DNA from: Misgurnus anguillicaudatus
Taxonomy: Eukaryota > Chordata > Actinopteri > Cypriniformes > Cobitidae
Assembly (NCBI RefSeq): GCF_027580225.2
Contig: NC_073352.2
Coordinates: 38,193,501 to 38,257,500, forward strand
Direction of reading: 5' to 3'
Length of the DNA: 64,000 bases
The position numbers and the translations under genes are program-made. Position 1 is the stretch's first letter. Each line of letters starts with the position of its first letter. This document shows, piece after piece, positions 10,521 to 21,816 of the stretch. The notes below the pieces were generated by a model. It ran no database searches. It had not been told where the DNA came from and saw only the letters and a list, made by a program, of their open reading frames with translations.

Positions 10521-13500
10521 GTTAGTTAATCTTAAGAAATAAAATTATGCAAATAATGTTTTATAATGCTTACATTTATGCAATACAATGGTAATACAAA
10601 TGGTTTGGAAAGTGTGATATTACTTTACTCAAAAACAAAACCATCTGGGACTGCTCCGGCGCCGGCGCCTCCGTCTGGGACTGCGCCGGCGCCTCCGTCT
10701 GGGACTGCGCCGCCGCCTCCGTCTGGGACTGCTCCGCCGCCTCCGTCTGGGACTGCTCCGCCGCCGGCGCCTCCGTTGGATCTCCTCCACAGTCTCCTCT
10801 GTGGTATGCTCCACCGTCTCCTCTGTGGTCTCCTCCGCGGTCTCTCTTAGGGTCTCCACGGTCTCCATCACCCATACCTCCATGGTCTCCTTCACGCTCT
10901 ACACTTTCTCAACATTCTTCTCTGAGTCCTTTAGATTCAAACATAAAGGATGTATTACGCACTTTGCATTCAAATGTTCTTTTTCACGTGGCGCCACCAA
11001 CAGCAAATCGAATTAACGTTGTGAGGACAGACATTGTTGAAAGTGCTTTCCGAGCATTTAAAAGAAAGCAATTCAATCCTAAAATGAGACTTGATGTTGT
11101 GTTCGTTGACACCTGTGGTCTAGGTGAAGGGGCTGTGGACAATGGTGGACCCACCAGGGAATTTTTGACCCTGGTACTGAGAGATCTATTGAATTCGCAT
11201 TTCTTTGTTGGGCCGGCATCTGTGAAAAATCTAGGGCTAGACTCTATAGGTAAGCACGTTACAGAATTGCTCATAGATTACAATTTACAGAATATGTTTG
11301 ACAAGTATTTGATTATATCGTTGCATGTTTTTGTGTCCTGTTCAGGTCAATTTACTTATATGCTTAACTACTCCCTGATCTGTTGCTTTAGTTACTGTCC
11401 AAATGAGGCTGTATGTTATCTTCAGAACTTACACAACATTATAAAAGATGTCTACAAATTGTATTTTATAGTTACAGGACTCAGCAGAGGCACCTACCAA
11501 ATTGTTGGTATGATATTATCTGTCTGCTTAGTTCATGGAGGACTCGGACCCCCTGTTTTTTCTAATAGACTACTCTGCCAACTGATTGGAGAACCCAGCC
11601 CCCCTGTTGACATCATGGAGGTGGACGATGCTGACCTTAGACAACAGTTACAAAAGGCCGGTGTCAAATTCATGAAGGCATTCTTTTTTCTGTGTTTCTA
11701 TAGCATTGTGCTGCACTGTGAGAATTCTTATGATGGGATAGTACTCATTTCATTATGATGACAAAATATGATTTGCAACAGTAAAGAAGTAACTAGTATG
11801 TTTCTGTACTGTAACTGGTTTTAAACAGCAGCTTAAGTGTGATGTAAAACAACGCCTGGAAACTACCCTAATCACAAACTGGGCTAAGAAAGTTTAAAAC
11901 ATCATCTACACACATTTTGTACTGAGAAATTTCTAATAAAGTAATTATTTGTTCATTACAGATTCAAGAAGCCAAAACTGTGGAGGAGACACGAGAAGCT
12001 GCAAATGTGGCAGCCAATAACCTTTCACTTCTTGGGTCCCTGACAGTCATCAGAACATTGAGTGACCGTGATGATATACTGTCGTCATCCCTAAATTATT
12101 ATCTAGAAGGAAGACTTGATGCACCTTTGAGGCAGTAAGTGTTTTTATAGTGCCTAATGAACCAAAATGATGTCCATTTGAGATTAAATAAGGTTTGGTA
12201 ACATCTAGTTTTGTTACTTAACACTCTGGGGTCGACGGCGGCGCGGGCGCCGCAAACTCTTTATTTTTCAATCACTCCACAAAGAGACTTAAAGTACTCT
12301 GCTGATTTTTGACATACAGATATGATTTAAACATCATTTAAAACGTTACAGTGTCTAGTTTTTTTCTGTCCACTCCCAATAAAAACAGAATGTTGTGCTT
12401 TGTAATAGAGTTCAATAGATCTCTCAGTAGCAGGGTCAAAAATTCCCTGGTGGGTCCACCATTGTCCACAGCCCCTTCACCTAGACCACAGGTGTCAACG
12501 AACACAACATCAAGTCTCATTTTAGGATTGAATTGCTTTCTTTTAAATGCTCGGAAAGCACTTTCAACAATGTCTGTCCTCACAACATTAATTCGATTTG
12601 CTGTTGGAGATCGCCACACCCCGGCGCCATTGAAGTGAACGAGCAGAAACATCCATATGCATGACTCGTGCCTTCTGCAGTCAATGGATACGCAATCCAC
12701 AATCCATTCTCTCCATTCCTTGTTGTTCCATCCGATTGCACCAAACATGACATCTAAATCCTTATTTACTTGCGTATGTGTGTCAGTATCTCCAGAAGCG
12801 AGTGTTTTCTTTGTCTTCCGTCAAACAGTTGACGCGACGGGAACGCACATACACAAACACACGAGTAAGGAAACTCGACGCGCTTTTTGGTATTCTTATA
12901 AAATACGCGATTACAAACAGTACAATCCTTATTTAGTTGCGTCTAAGCGCATATCTCCGCACAGCATGTTTATTAAAGGAATAGTCTACTCATTTTCAAT
13001 ATTAAAACATGTTATTACCTTAACTAAGAATTGTTGATACATCCCTCTATCATCTGTGTGCGTGCACGTAAGCGCTGGAGCGCGCTGCGACGCTTCGATA
13101 GCATTTAGCTTAGCCCCATTCATTCAATGGTACCATTTAGAGATAAAGTTAGAAGTGACCAAACACATCAACGTTTTTCCTATTTAAGACGAGTAGTTAT
13201 ACGAGCAAGTTTGGTGGTACAAAATAAAACATAGCGCTTTTCTAAGCGGATTTAAAAGAGGAACTATATTTTATGGCGTAATAGCACTTTTGGGAGTACT
13301 TCGACTCGCCTGAAAAGTCCGCTCCCCTTCTCACTCTCATAATGGGAGAGGGAGGGTGTTACTGCGCCGAGTCGAAGTACTCACAAAAGTGCTATTACGC
13401 CTTAAAATATAGTTCCTCTTTTAAATCCACTTAGAAAAGCGCTACGTTTTATTTTGTACCACCAAACTTGCTCGTATAACTACTCGTCTTAAATAGGGAA

Positions 13501-15049
13501 AACGTTGATGTGTTTGGTCACTTCTAACTTTATCTCTAAATGGTACCATTGAATGAATGGGGCTAAGCTAAATGCTATCGAAGCGTCGCAGCGCGCTCCA
13601 GCGCTTACGTGCACGCACACAGATGATAGAGGGATGTATCAACAGTTCTTAGTTAAGGTAATAACATATTTTAATATTGAAAATGAGTAGACTATTCCTT
13701 TAAACACAGGATCACTTGCGTGTGCACACATTCACTGCATTCATGATCAACACGTGAGGTAATGGCGGCGACTGTAAACAAACATTGATAGGTTTATCAC
13801 GCGTGTCCCTTGTTGTGTTTCTAATGATTACAAAAACACAAATAAGAGTCCAGACACCGATAGGCAGTTGTTCTTTTGAGCTTTTTACGGTACAAAAGTA
13901 AACCTCTCGCTGGCCAACCAAACACTAACCCTGTGTTGAAGTGTGTTCACTTTACGATAGCCAAACAGTACCTTTACTATGATTAGGCTACTATGGTTTT
14001 TAAAAGGTAACTTATACTTGTGAAATTAATAGAAAATATTTCAATAGAAATATATATAATGTGTGTGTGTGTATTTACATTATATTAAAAAGTAAACCTT
14101 ATCATTACTACAGAGAAAGTTACATTCCTGTTGAACATCCCCACAAGGCTCATTATGTGGCTCATTATGCAACCCTTTTGTCTCTCAGCTGTCAATCACT
14201 GATTATTCAGGAGCTTTCCCGCATCCACGCATACAGCCTTTCCCAAGCAAAATTGTCTTCGAAATTGTAAATCAAAATCTTGCTTTATGTGAATGAGTAG
14301 GCCATATGATTTTCACATCATTTTGAAGAAAAAACTCTAGACTACTAGATCCTGTTTTGAAAAGTCTTGGGAAAACATGTTTAGAATGAGTTTTGTGGAG
14401 TTATATCAGTGACTTAAAAATTTAGCTTTTTCAAAACCACGCATAAACATTTTTCTCTCAAAAATACAAACATATACATACATGTTGATTATATGATATT
14501 GTAGCCCAGTTTGTGATGAACACAGTGTTATGAGACTTTTGCCATTAGTATGTTTTTAAGCAACTGAAAAAAGCACAAATGTCAGTGCATGTCAAAACTT
14601 CCCCAGGGCCCTAAAAACCCCTTAGACCCCAGAGGGTTAAGTAAGTGATAATGTGCATCCAACTGGTTATCACAAAATAAATACTGACAGGGTAAACTGA
14701 ACCCCAACATTACATTGAAGTGACTTGTATCACCCTGAAGGGATTTATTTGTGATATTAAGACTGCTTGCTGTGTATTATTCCACATAGTACACATTTAG
14801 TTGCTATACAAGTAAATATGTGGCACTCGTGTATATATAAAAGTTGCTAAATACAACCTCCGTCAAAAGTGAGAGTGATATTAACCAAATGTTCTCACCA
14901 TGTGTTATCTAGACATTAAATACTTTCGCTTCAGATCCACTGTATTCTGTTTTCTGGCCATTTATAAATACTGTTTTTTGGACATATTACATTAAAAGTA
15001 TGATTACTTTTATAAGCCTCAGTGTTTTACAGCTTCGGGGGTGGGGTTG

Positions 15050-15139
<90 letters not shown>

Positions 15140-18100
15140 AAAGTAGTGAGTAAACACGATGCAGTCACACATTGAGTTTAATCCAACCAGCTGTTCCTTT
15201 AACTCTGCTGAAATCCTGATACATAAACTCGATTAATAATTGTCTGACAAAATAACCATACATTTACATTGAAGCCTTACTGCTGTTTTCTCATCATGTC
15301 TTTTTGTGTTATGAGCTTTTTATTTCAAATGTGAGTTTAATTGTATGTTGCGTACAGGGCTTGACAATAACTTTTTGCTCACCAGCCAAAGCGGCTAGTT
15401 GTTTTCCAAAGTTACTACCCACTCAGGATTTTCACTTGCAACAATTTTGTTGCTGGTAAAATACATTTTATATGATTAAACTTGACTATGGCATCCTAAA
15501 ATGACTTTGAGTAATTGTACTCGATTTAGCTAGATTAGATGCAGATTGACTTTCAAATGCAGACTGACCACCCAAGTTAAGACTACATTATTTAGCTGTT
15601 AATATCAGTATAGATCATATCATATATTTAGGTGCATGAAAAACATGCTAGAAAGGCATAAATAGATTAACTTTAATATATTAACAGTGGAGCGCGGTGT
15701 AGAAGATTAACTAAAAAGATAAACACAAAAACTCTAGACAAACACTTGAAATATTTATTAACAACAGCAGTAAAATGTATATGCTTGATCATGGTTGCTG
15801 TTAAAAGTTATTTAAGACTTTAAATGGCAAATGTCGAGAGGGTATTATTTTTGCACAAAGTAGCCTACATTAAAATGTGCGCGAACCTCTCCACTTGTGG
15901 GTTTCCTTTGATTTCGGACAAAACTGGGACGTGTGCATTTAGGTGTGCGCTATGAATTTCTCTCCGCTCTTGCCCAGAGAGTGTGCACGCACTTTAATTC
16001 TCTTCAGTCACTTCCATGCAATTGTGTTCTCCTTCCCAAAGTGTGCGTGTATGCGCTCAGACTGCGTTCCGTGCATTCGCAAATCCATCAGCTTTTGCGC
16101 TCTCTCTGGTAAAACATTGGCGCTTGGTCCGCAAGGCGAGCCTCCGCTGCATCGCGTGCGCGTCTCAGTACGTTGCGCAGGGTGCAGGGAGTGCTCACGG
16201 GAGTTGTAGTTTCCCAGTGTCATTGCGCATTGTTTATAATTTCGCATATCTTTTAAGAAAACTACAATTAAAAAAACATATTTAACAAGCCAAAGTGGCA
16301 AGTGGGATTGGCTGTCTTAACCGCCACAACCAAAATCTACCTACATTTGGCGGGTGTTTTAATGTCAAGCCCTGGTCGCGTAGCGCACACAAATCGATGC
16401 AAATTCAGAAATATGACAGCATATACTGTTAATGTTACACAGAGTTATAGCATATAGCTACTGTACAGCATGATAGAGAGGGAGAGAATGCGCGCGTGTG
16501 TGTGTGTGGGAAAACACCTTCACCTTTTCAGTTATGAGGCGTGCGCTGCACGCAACATGACAGAGCGCGCATTCAGTGAATTAAGCCGAACAGTAAAATA
16601 TAAATGTGCGCACTCAATTGGATAATTTTAAACGCGCAAACACAGACAAAAAGACATGCCATCGTAGAAATAAGATAAATAACACATTACTTGAGGGCTA
16701 TTTAGTTTGTTTAATAAAATAACAAATTGTTATCTGGCGCTATAAAGAAAATCAAATAAAATATACTTGACCTTCAAGGGGGGCGGGTTGAGACGTTAGG
16801 AGGGCGGGGCGCCCCCCTTATATAATGGTAGGGGAAACACTGAGGCTGCGTCCGAAACCGCATACTGTTTAGTAGGTACTGAATTAGATGAAGTACCTAC
16901 TTACTTGGCGTTAAAACAGTAGGTACTGTATAGTATGAATCCTGGTAGTATGAATGAGATTCGGACGTACTACATCCGCCATGTTGCTACATCACGTGAC
17001 ATACGTCGTCATCACGTCGTGTCATTTCAGCGCGAAAACAGCCGCGTGCCTCTTCTTCTTCGTTGGATAACTCCTCTCCCGGGGCATCATGGGAGAGTGT
17101 TGCGTCCATCGTATGCACACTGCAAAAATCTAACCGGAAGTAGTAGGTCAGCCGGGTACTTTTCGCATACTGTTTTTCGAATACTAAGTATTCGGACATA
17201 GTACTCGCTTCGCCTACTGCTTTTCGCGTACTATATAGTATGTAGTAGGCGTTTCGGACGCAGCATGAGCCTATTTTTTATTATTATTATTTCCTAATGT
17301 CAGTAAGCAAATGGCTGTGTCATCTCGGAATAAAATCACATGTTGTGACTGCCCAATCAGAATCAAGCATTATAGAGTGCAGTATAATGTTAATATCAAA
17401 CAACCATATGTTGTGTGTTTGTTGAAGTGATTATCTGCATAACCTTGTTAAGCAGGGAAATGTCCTGAATGTTGGTTTGTACACCCAGGTAGTAATGTAT
17501 CAAGTCACTGATATCACTTTGTGGAATGTCTTTAGTAGATTGAAGGAGGGCTTGGAAACTCTGGGAGTGCTACAGGCACTAAAAAATAACCCGTGCCTAA
17601 GAGATCTGTTTGTTGGAGGTCCCCCTGCACCGCTAACGGCAAAACAAATAACAGACCTCTTTAAGGTCTGTTATTCTGAAAAAGGAAGCACGCGCCGGGT
17701 GGAGGAGGAGCGTGCAGTTGGCCAGTGGCGAGACTGGCTCATAGACCTTGAGGGTATGCACTCTTACCAGAAGACACATGTAGTGTTTAACACTTAATGT
17801 AAAATATAGTGATTCACATAATTTGTTGTGGTCTACTACACCATTGTCTGCAAATATACTGTACAAAAAAAACAGTTTTTCCCCCCTCATTTCCTGGGCA
17901 TTGTCTCACAGTAATGGTCAATTTTATTTTAAGGACAAAAACATGGGGTGGTTTCCTGGACAAGGATTACACTAGTCCTAGACTAAAAAAATGTAGAGGC
18001 TGTCCAAACTAAAAACATATCTTAAAATATATCAGTACGCTTTGTTTTGTGTTAAAATGCACACAAGTAATGTAAGGAAGGATACTATGTTTCCTAATTA

Positions 18101-20211
18101 AACTAAGGCCTAGTCCTGGCTAGAGATCGACCGATAATAATTTTTTTTAAACCGATACCGATAACAAATATTTGGATGCTTATGTGCCCGATGACCAATA
18201 TGCTGAACCGATTTTTATTTACTGTTATACTTTTGATTTTGACATAATTACTACAACACTACTGAACTGAACAGACCCTTATAAAAATAATAATAATAAT
18301 AATCACTCCCTCTTTGCATACAAAGTAATAAATAGAGGGGTCTGACAGAGTGAAGAATAATATTAATTTAATGAATAATGTAGAAACTGTATTCCAAATA
18401 CATGGACCATTCCAAACACCCCTATCATTTCGTCAGAAATGGACTGATCCAAAGTTCGCGCTAAGGTTGCCAGGTAAGGGAGCGGGAGAGAGAGAAAAGT
18501 TTAGCGGAGTTGGCTGCATATTCTACATATAGTAAAACAGGTGGATTACGTGCCTTTTTTGGGATGTAATATATTTGTCTTGACTAGCAACATGTAGCCT
18601 TCAGCAATCCAACCAATAGTTAGCAAAGAGGTTCGACAAATGAAATCACTGACTGGAATACTACATTCAGGAAAGTAACAAACAAAATGGCTTATATATC
18701 ACTGAATTTCTTAACTGGTAATGTAATTTGATGTCAGAATAATTAATATTTTGTTGTTATAGCTTATGAAATGGCTGTTATCTATGCATTTACTCACACA
18801 TTAAATGTATCAAACTGTGACTGCTTGCGGAGGTAATAAATAATTAATTAATATCAACAGACATTTATTTAGATATTTTAGCAAAATAATGTTTATCTGG
18901 GAAATTTTAACATAAATTGGGGTAAATCTTGTTAAAAGTTAGCTACATGTGGTGGCTGTGCTTCAGGCCTTCAACCCCGGTAACTTAAGTGAACAGCAAT
19001 ATGAACGTGATTTTACTATGCTAATGATAAGCATAAATAAAAGAAAAACTAATTTAATTTAGAGTTTTTAATTCCACAAAGCATTAATTCATGGTTGTTT
19101 TATTCATGCAAAGCTACGTCGTTATTGCGAGCGGATTTTATGGATCAGCGTGACTCTGTGAGTTCGTCTCTATTCTTGGAGAAGCTGCATACATTGCTTT
19201 TAATATATCAACTTATTTAACATAACATACATTAATGCACAAATAAGCTGTGCTATAAATGCCTCATATGCAAAGTAAGTATACTCAAAGTACTTTTAAT
19301 AAAGTCGCGTCACTCCGCCGTCATATTTGCTGTGCACGCTGCTGCTGTGAGCTCCTCTCTTCAGATGCGTCCAGCGCGCAATTGTCAATTCTCTCACTTA
19401 TTGGTCAATTCGATATTACAAAACAGATATCCGATCATCGGAAAATGCTCAAATATCGGGGAAAATATAGAAAAACAGATATCGGTTGATCTCTAGTCCT
19501 GGCATAGACTAATCCCTGTCCAAGAAACCACAAAATGTATAGAATTATGTAAATACTTATTTTGTAACACTGATATAGACAGTGGCATCTTGTGGCAAAT
19601 TATTTATTTTATATAGGTCCTCACCAGCTATTTTTAAAGCAGTTTTGTGGTCGCTCAACCAAGCCAAGAATATGCATCAAAACATGCAAGGATTAAAGAG
19701 AATGTTTTGTTTATCTACAAATATTTTTGGAAAGGCTATTTTCATACAAATGTTTATGGAAATATTAACACTTGATTTTATGACAAAACATAAAAACAAT
19801 CTAGCTATAAAGCAGATAAAAGGTTTTCAACTTGACAAAGAAAATTATTAAGGACTTAACTTAGGTTCTGATTATGTGAAGTATTCAACAATTTTGCCAT
19901 GAATCACTTTGTTAAAAAAAAAACAAATTTTATTTGCAGGTGGAGATGCTGTGCTGCCCTGGAATGAAAACATACAAATTACTTTGGAGGATGTCCTTAT
20001 GTTTAGCACGGGCACCAATCGGATTCCTCCACATGGATTTGATGAGTTGCCAACATTAGGATTCCTTCATGCAGATAAGGAACAAAGACAATTTCCAGAG
20101 GCCAATACATGTGGATTAATTTTGAGGCTGCCAATTCATAGTTCTTATGAAAAATTTAATGAGTACATGATTTCTGGAGTTGTGCAGTCCCCACATTTTG
20201 GCATACCTTGA
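10356..20211 (+). CDS. HECT-domain E3 ubiquitin ligase-like gene (G2E3-like), six exons seen
   Basis: HECT ligases accept ubiquitin from an E2 on a conserved Cys and pass it to substrate. Exons at 10356-10520, 10793-11249, 11478-11656, 11962-12134, 17539-17753 and 19940-20211 join in compatible phases (0-0, 0-1, 1-0, 0-2, 2-1, 1-stop). Together they give an N-lobe (VDNGGPTREFLTL, LVHGGLGPPVF), the linker region (SLLGSLTVIRTLSDRDD), the GSTRRVEEE/WRDWL segment and a C-lobe with FSTGTNRIPPHGF and EANTCGLILRLP. The catalytic Cys codon is 20110-20112. The layout resembles fish G2/M-phase E3-ligase-like genes. The N-terminal part lies upstream or was not found. One odd point is that exon 3 ends at a GC rather than GT donor. 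Introns of 5.4 and 2.2 kb are full of transposons. It may be a functional paralogue or a recently decayed one. Confidence 0.8.
10641..10779. repeat. 24-bp GC-rich minisatellite, about five copies
   Basis: The unit is close to TCTGGGACTGCGCCGGCGCC plus TCCG, with 6-bp length variants in the first and last copies. It lies just before the likely start of the HECT exon and is open in all plus frames: WDC-Ala/Gly-rich in the HECT frame, Pro-rich in another. It may be intron or an alternative extension of the exon. Confidence 0.8.
10793..11249 (+). CDS. HECT-like gene, exon 2: linker and N-lobe start
   Basis: A likely acceptor is CTCCTCCACAG (ends 10792). A Ser/Pro/Arg-rich linker leads into the HECT N-lobe: NRINVVRTDIVESAFRAF, FNPKMRLDVVFVD and GAVDNGGPTREFLTLVLRDL. 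The donor is CTATAG|GTAAGC, phase 1. The acceptor is the least certain boundary because the frame is open further upstream. Bases 10997-11196 recur inverted at 12408-12608. Confidence 0.75.
11478..11656 (+). CDS. HECT-like gene, exon 3: N-lobe
   Basis: The acceptor is TATAGTTACAG. The exon completes a Gly codon and reads LSRGTYQIVGMILSVCLVHG, then LLCQLIGEPSPPVD and VDDADLRQQLQK. The family pattern puts the exon end after LQK, but the next bases are GC (GCCGGT), not GT. Using GT at 11661 would break the frame, and GT at 11663 would add two residues. The preceding 228-nt intron is a multiple of three with no stop, so retention would still be translatable. Confidence 0.7.
11962..12134 (+). CDS. 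HECT-like gene, exon 4: N-lobe middle
   Basis: The acceptor is GTTCATTACAG and the donor is CA|GTAAGT, phase 2. It encodes IQEAKTVEETREAANVAANN and TVIRTLSDRDDILSSSLNYY followed by LEGRLDAPLR, which continues the HECT helical region. Confidence 0.8.
12408..12608 (-). pseudogene. Inverted copy of part of the HECT N-lobe exon
   Basis: The minus strand reads TANRINVVRTDIVESAFRAF through GGPTREFLTLLLRDLLN, the same as 10997-11196 in the neighbouring exon 2. By eye I find three base differences in about 200. It lacks the rest of the HECT domain and is fused to unrelated open sequence on both sides (minus frame 12748-12338). It lies inside the piggyBac-like element, so it looks like transposon-captured host exon. 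Confidence 0.88.
12976..13700. mobile_element. Foldback element with ~340-bp inverted arms, TA target site
   Basis: The left end AAGGAATAGTCTACTC matches the right end GAGTAGACTATTCCTT, and the arms stay near-identical for about 340 bp around a short centre at about 13315-13360. TA flanks both ends (12974-12975, 13701-13702), as for Tc1/mariner-type insertions. There is no coding content. It is nested in the piggyBac-like element. Confidence 0.85.
14641..15346. other. Intron sequence between two transposons
   Basis: AT-rich with no exon-like frame. It holds the microsatellite listed separately. Confidence 0.6.
15050..15139. repeat. (ACAG)n microsatellite
   Basis: About 22 uninterrupted tetranucleotide copies. 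The long Cys-Leu-Ser-Val frame across it is an artefact. Confidence 0.98.
15355..16374. mobile_element. Non-autonomous hAT-like element
   Basis: The ends CAGGGCTTGACA and TGTCAAGCCCTG are inverted repeats with the hAT CAGGG start. The flanks GTTGCGTA (15347-15354) and GTCGCGTA (16375-16382) are an 8-bp target duplication with one mismatch. Length 1020 bp, no transposase. Confidence 0.85.
16375..16844. other. Intron sequence, no gene seen
   Basis: AT-rich with a short GT run at about 16494-16510. A GC-rich patch with GGGGCGGGTTG and GGGCGGGGCGC lies at about 16780-16812. Confidence 0.5.
16845..17264. mobile_element. Short inverted-repeat element (MITE-like)
   Basis: GCTGCGTCCGAAAC at the left matches GTTTCGGACGCAGC at the right, and both ends continue into TACT/AGTA-rich imperfect arms. 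No coding region. I could not define a clean target duplication, so the superfamily is open. Confidence 0.7.
17539..17753 (+). CDS. HECT-like gene, exon 5: end of N-lobe
   Basis: Starting after TTTAGTAG (17538) restores Gln across the junction and gives LKEGLETLGVLQALKNNP, then LTAKQITDLFKVCYSEKG and EEERAVGQWRDWLIDLE. The donor is G|GTATGC, phase 1. Acceptors at 17535 and 17488 were considered: 17535 also fits phase 2, while 17488 gives stops in the joined frame. Confidence 0.75.
17948..19531. mobile_element. Small MITE split by a hAT insertion
   Basis: The outer ends GTGGTTTCCTGGACAAGG and CCCTGTCCAAGAAACCAC are imperfect inverted repeats. Removing the inner hAT element and one target copy leaves ~200 bp with GGCCTAGTCCTGGCATAGAC at the join. 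Confidence 0.75.
18121..19495. mobile_element. Non-autonomous hAT element with perfect 8-bp target duplication
   Basis: It begins TAGAGATCGACCGATA and ends TATCGGTTGATCTCTA, imperfect inverted repeats. GTCCTGGC is duplicated exactly at 18113-18120 and 19496-19503. Length 1375 bp. Interior frames show no transposase. It lies in the last intron of the HECT-like gene. Confidence 0.9.
19940..20211 (+). CDS. HECT-like gene, last exon: C-lobe with catalytic Cys
   Basis: The acceptor is TTTATTTGCAG. It reads GGDAVLPWNENIQITLEDVL, then FSTGTNRIPPHGFDELPTLG and PEANTCGLILRLP, with the thioester Cys at 20110-20112. The tail is SSYEKFNEYMISGVVQSPHF, then GIP and TGA. All C-lobe landmarks are present without frameshift. 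Confidence 0.88.
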
Positions 20212-21287
20212 TTCATTTCTGTCGAAGTTTCATGTACAAGCATGATTAATGTTTTGGTCATACAATAGGATCACTTTTTTTTCAAGAATTTGCACACATA
20301 TGGTCCTGCTGAGGTTTTTTCATTCTCTCCATTATCTTCATTATCTCTTTTTCCATAAACATCAGTGTCGTATGGATAAGCCTGTAATGTCCAATTTATC
20401 TTAATTTCAGTTTTGACATTTTGACACAGATTCTTGCATTATTGTTGCGGTTTTGTAAAACTGAATGTATAAAATTTACCTGGTCATGTCCCTCACTACC
20501 AAAAAATGACTTGTAAAGAACAACCGGGCCTGTGTTGGCATCTTAGTCTTAGTGCATCATGTTTACACAATTTGCGCAACATTCTTCTTATTACTTGTAA
20601 AGAACAAAATTGCTTACTAGGTCTAATTTGGTAATTTTGTATTTGTAATGTTTTTGGAACCGGTATGTTGCAGTGTTGTACTGAATTCTGTTAACGTATG
20701 TAATCGTTAACACATTTAAACGGTGGTTTTATGATTCTCAGTATTTAATCGTCTGAGAGTTTTGTTTAATGGCATTTTCGCAACATCTGCGTGTATGTGT
20801 GTTTTCATCACTAGCCTTTATAAATGCCTTATTTCTTAGCATTGTTACCTGACGCAATGTTGACAATAGGTTTTATGGCAAAAAGCCTAGTGTTGTTGTT
20901 GCTAAGTGTTATCAATGTAGTTCAAATTAAGTACTTAAAACACTGTGTCCATTGTACATTATTTCTTCCAGTTCATTATTTTTATAGTTCATAATATTCA
21001 AACAGTGACAAAACAATGATAAACTGGGTTATGATAGTTTTAAGAATTGACAGACTACTTTCCAAAAAAACACAAATTGTAATGGTACTGTCTGAGAGAT
21101 ATGTGTAAGGATGCACATGCAGCATTTTATTAAAAGGCAGTCCAAGTGTAATCCAAAAACAGGTTTAAGGTGAAAAACAGACAACAAGGGTTATTTTGGG
21201 TTAATAGGTGTAGTTTTCTTCCCTACCACTAGAGGTGCCATGTTTAAAAAAGCCTAATGGGATAAAATAATTTACATTTTGAACAGA
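20212..21287. other. Likely 3' UTR and downstream AT-rich DNA
   Basis: It follows the HECT stop codon. No clear AATAAA was found close to the stop, so the transcript end is undefined. No other gene seen. Confidence 0.4.
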
Positions 21288-21816
21288 AGCTGTGTCCAAA
21301 ACCGCTCCCTATCCACATATAGTGCACTATAACGGGTGACGAATGCTTATGTGGAATCAGCTTAAGGATATACTGACAGTGAACACCACAAATTTACGCT
21401 TATAAACAATTGTTTAGTTGTCAGTAATTTTCTACTTTTTACAAATTAACACATTAAAATTAACTGCGATTTATTATATTTAAAACATAATACAATTTTT
21501 TATAAAACAATAAATAAACAACAGTAAACAAATATGACAAGCAGTGGTTTTGTTCTCTTTATTAATAACTAATACAATAAACATGACAAATGTGACCAAC
21601 AGTAAGAAAATAAATGTACCGTTTCTCAGTAAAATCAATGAAGCCACACAGGTAAGGGTTTATGACGAATCTCTGCGACAGCTCTCTGACGCATGGTATT
21701 TACGTCAGTTTCTAAATCGCTCACTCATTTTCGTTCCCTTCTTCCCCATATAGTGGACTAAATTGTCATTTGTTATATAAGAAATAGTGAACAAGGTAGA
21801 GGTTTCGGACGCAGCT
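21288..21816. mobile_element. Short inverted-repeat element (MITE-like)
   Basis: The ends AGCTGTGTCCAAAACC and GGTTTCGGACGCAGCT pair with a few mismatches, and TATAGTGCACTATA lies near the left end. The ends resemble those of 16845-17264, suggesting a related family. No coding region. Confidence 0.65.

Larger units (their letters stand above)
12218..14640. mobile_element. piggyBac-like non-autonomous element flanked by TTAA
   Basis: It starts TTAACACTCTGGGGTC and ends GACCCCAGAGGGTTAA, a 15/16 terminal inverted repeat with TTAA at both borders, the piggyBac target signature. About 2.4 kb. There is no transposase; instead it contains an inverted piece of the HECT exon (12408-12608), an unassigned coding-like stretch (12609-12748, minus) and a nested palindrome (12976-13700). 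It sits in the intron between exons 4 and 5. Confidence 0.82.

Noticed and set aside
10566..10895. Pro-rich plus frame and Arg-rich minus frames
   Set aside because: They are other frames of the 24-bp minisatellite and the Ser/Pro linker. The HECT frame is the one supported downstream.
11250..11477. Treating 10964-11758 as one uninterrupted HECT exon
   Set aside because: The 76 codons between the HECT blocks have no place in the family alignment and are bounded by good GTAAGC and TTACAG sites, so an intron is more likely. The retention option is kept as a finding.
14987..15172. Cys-Leu-Ser-Val repeat peptide
   Set aside because: Translation of an (ACAG)n microsatellite.
16845..17264. Assigning this inverted-repeat element to hAT by a TGAG-type flank match
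   Set aside because: The matching flank bases are not symmetric about the inverted ends, so no true target duplication is shown.
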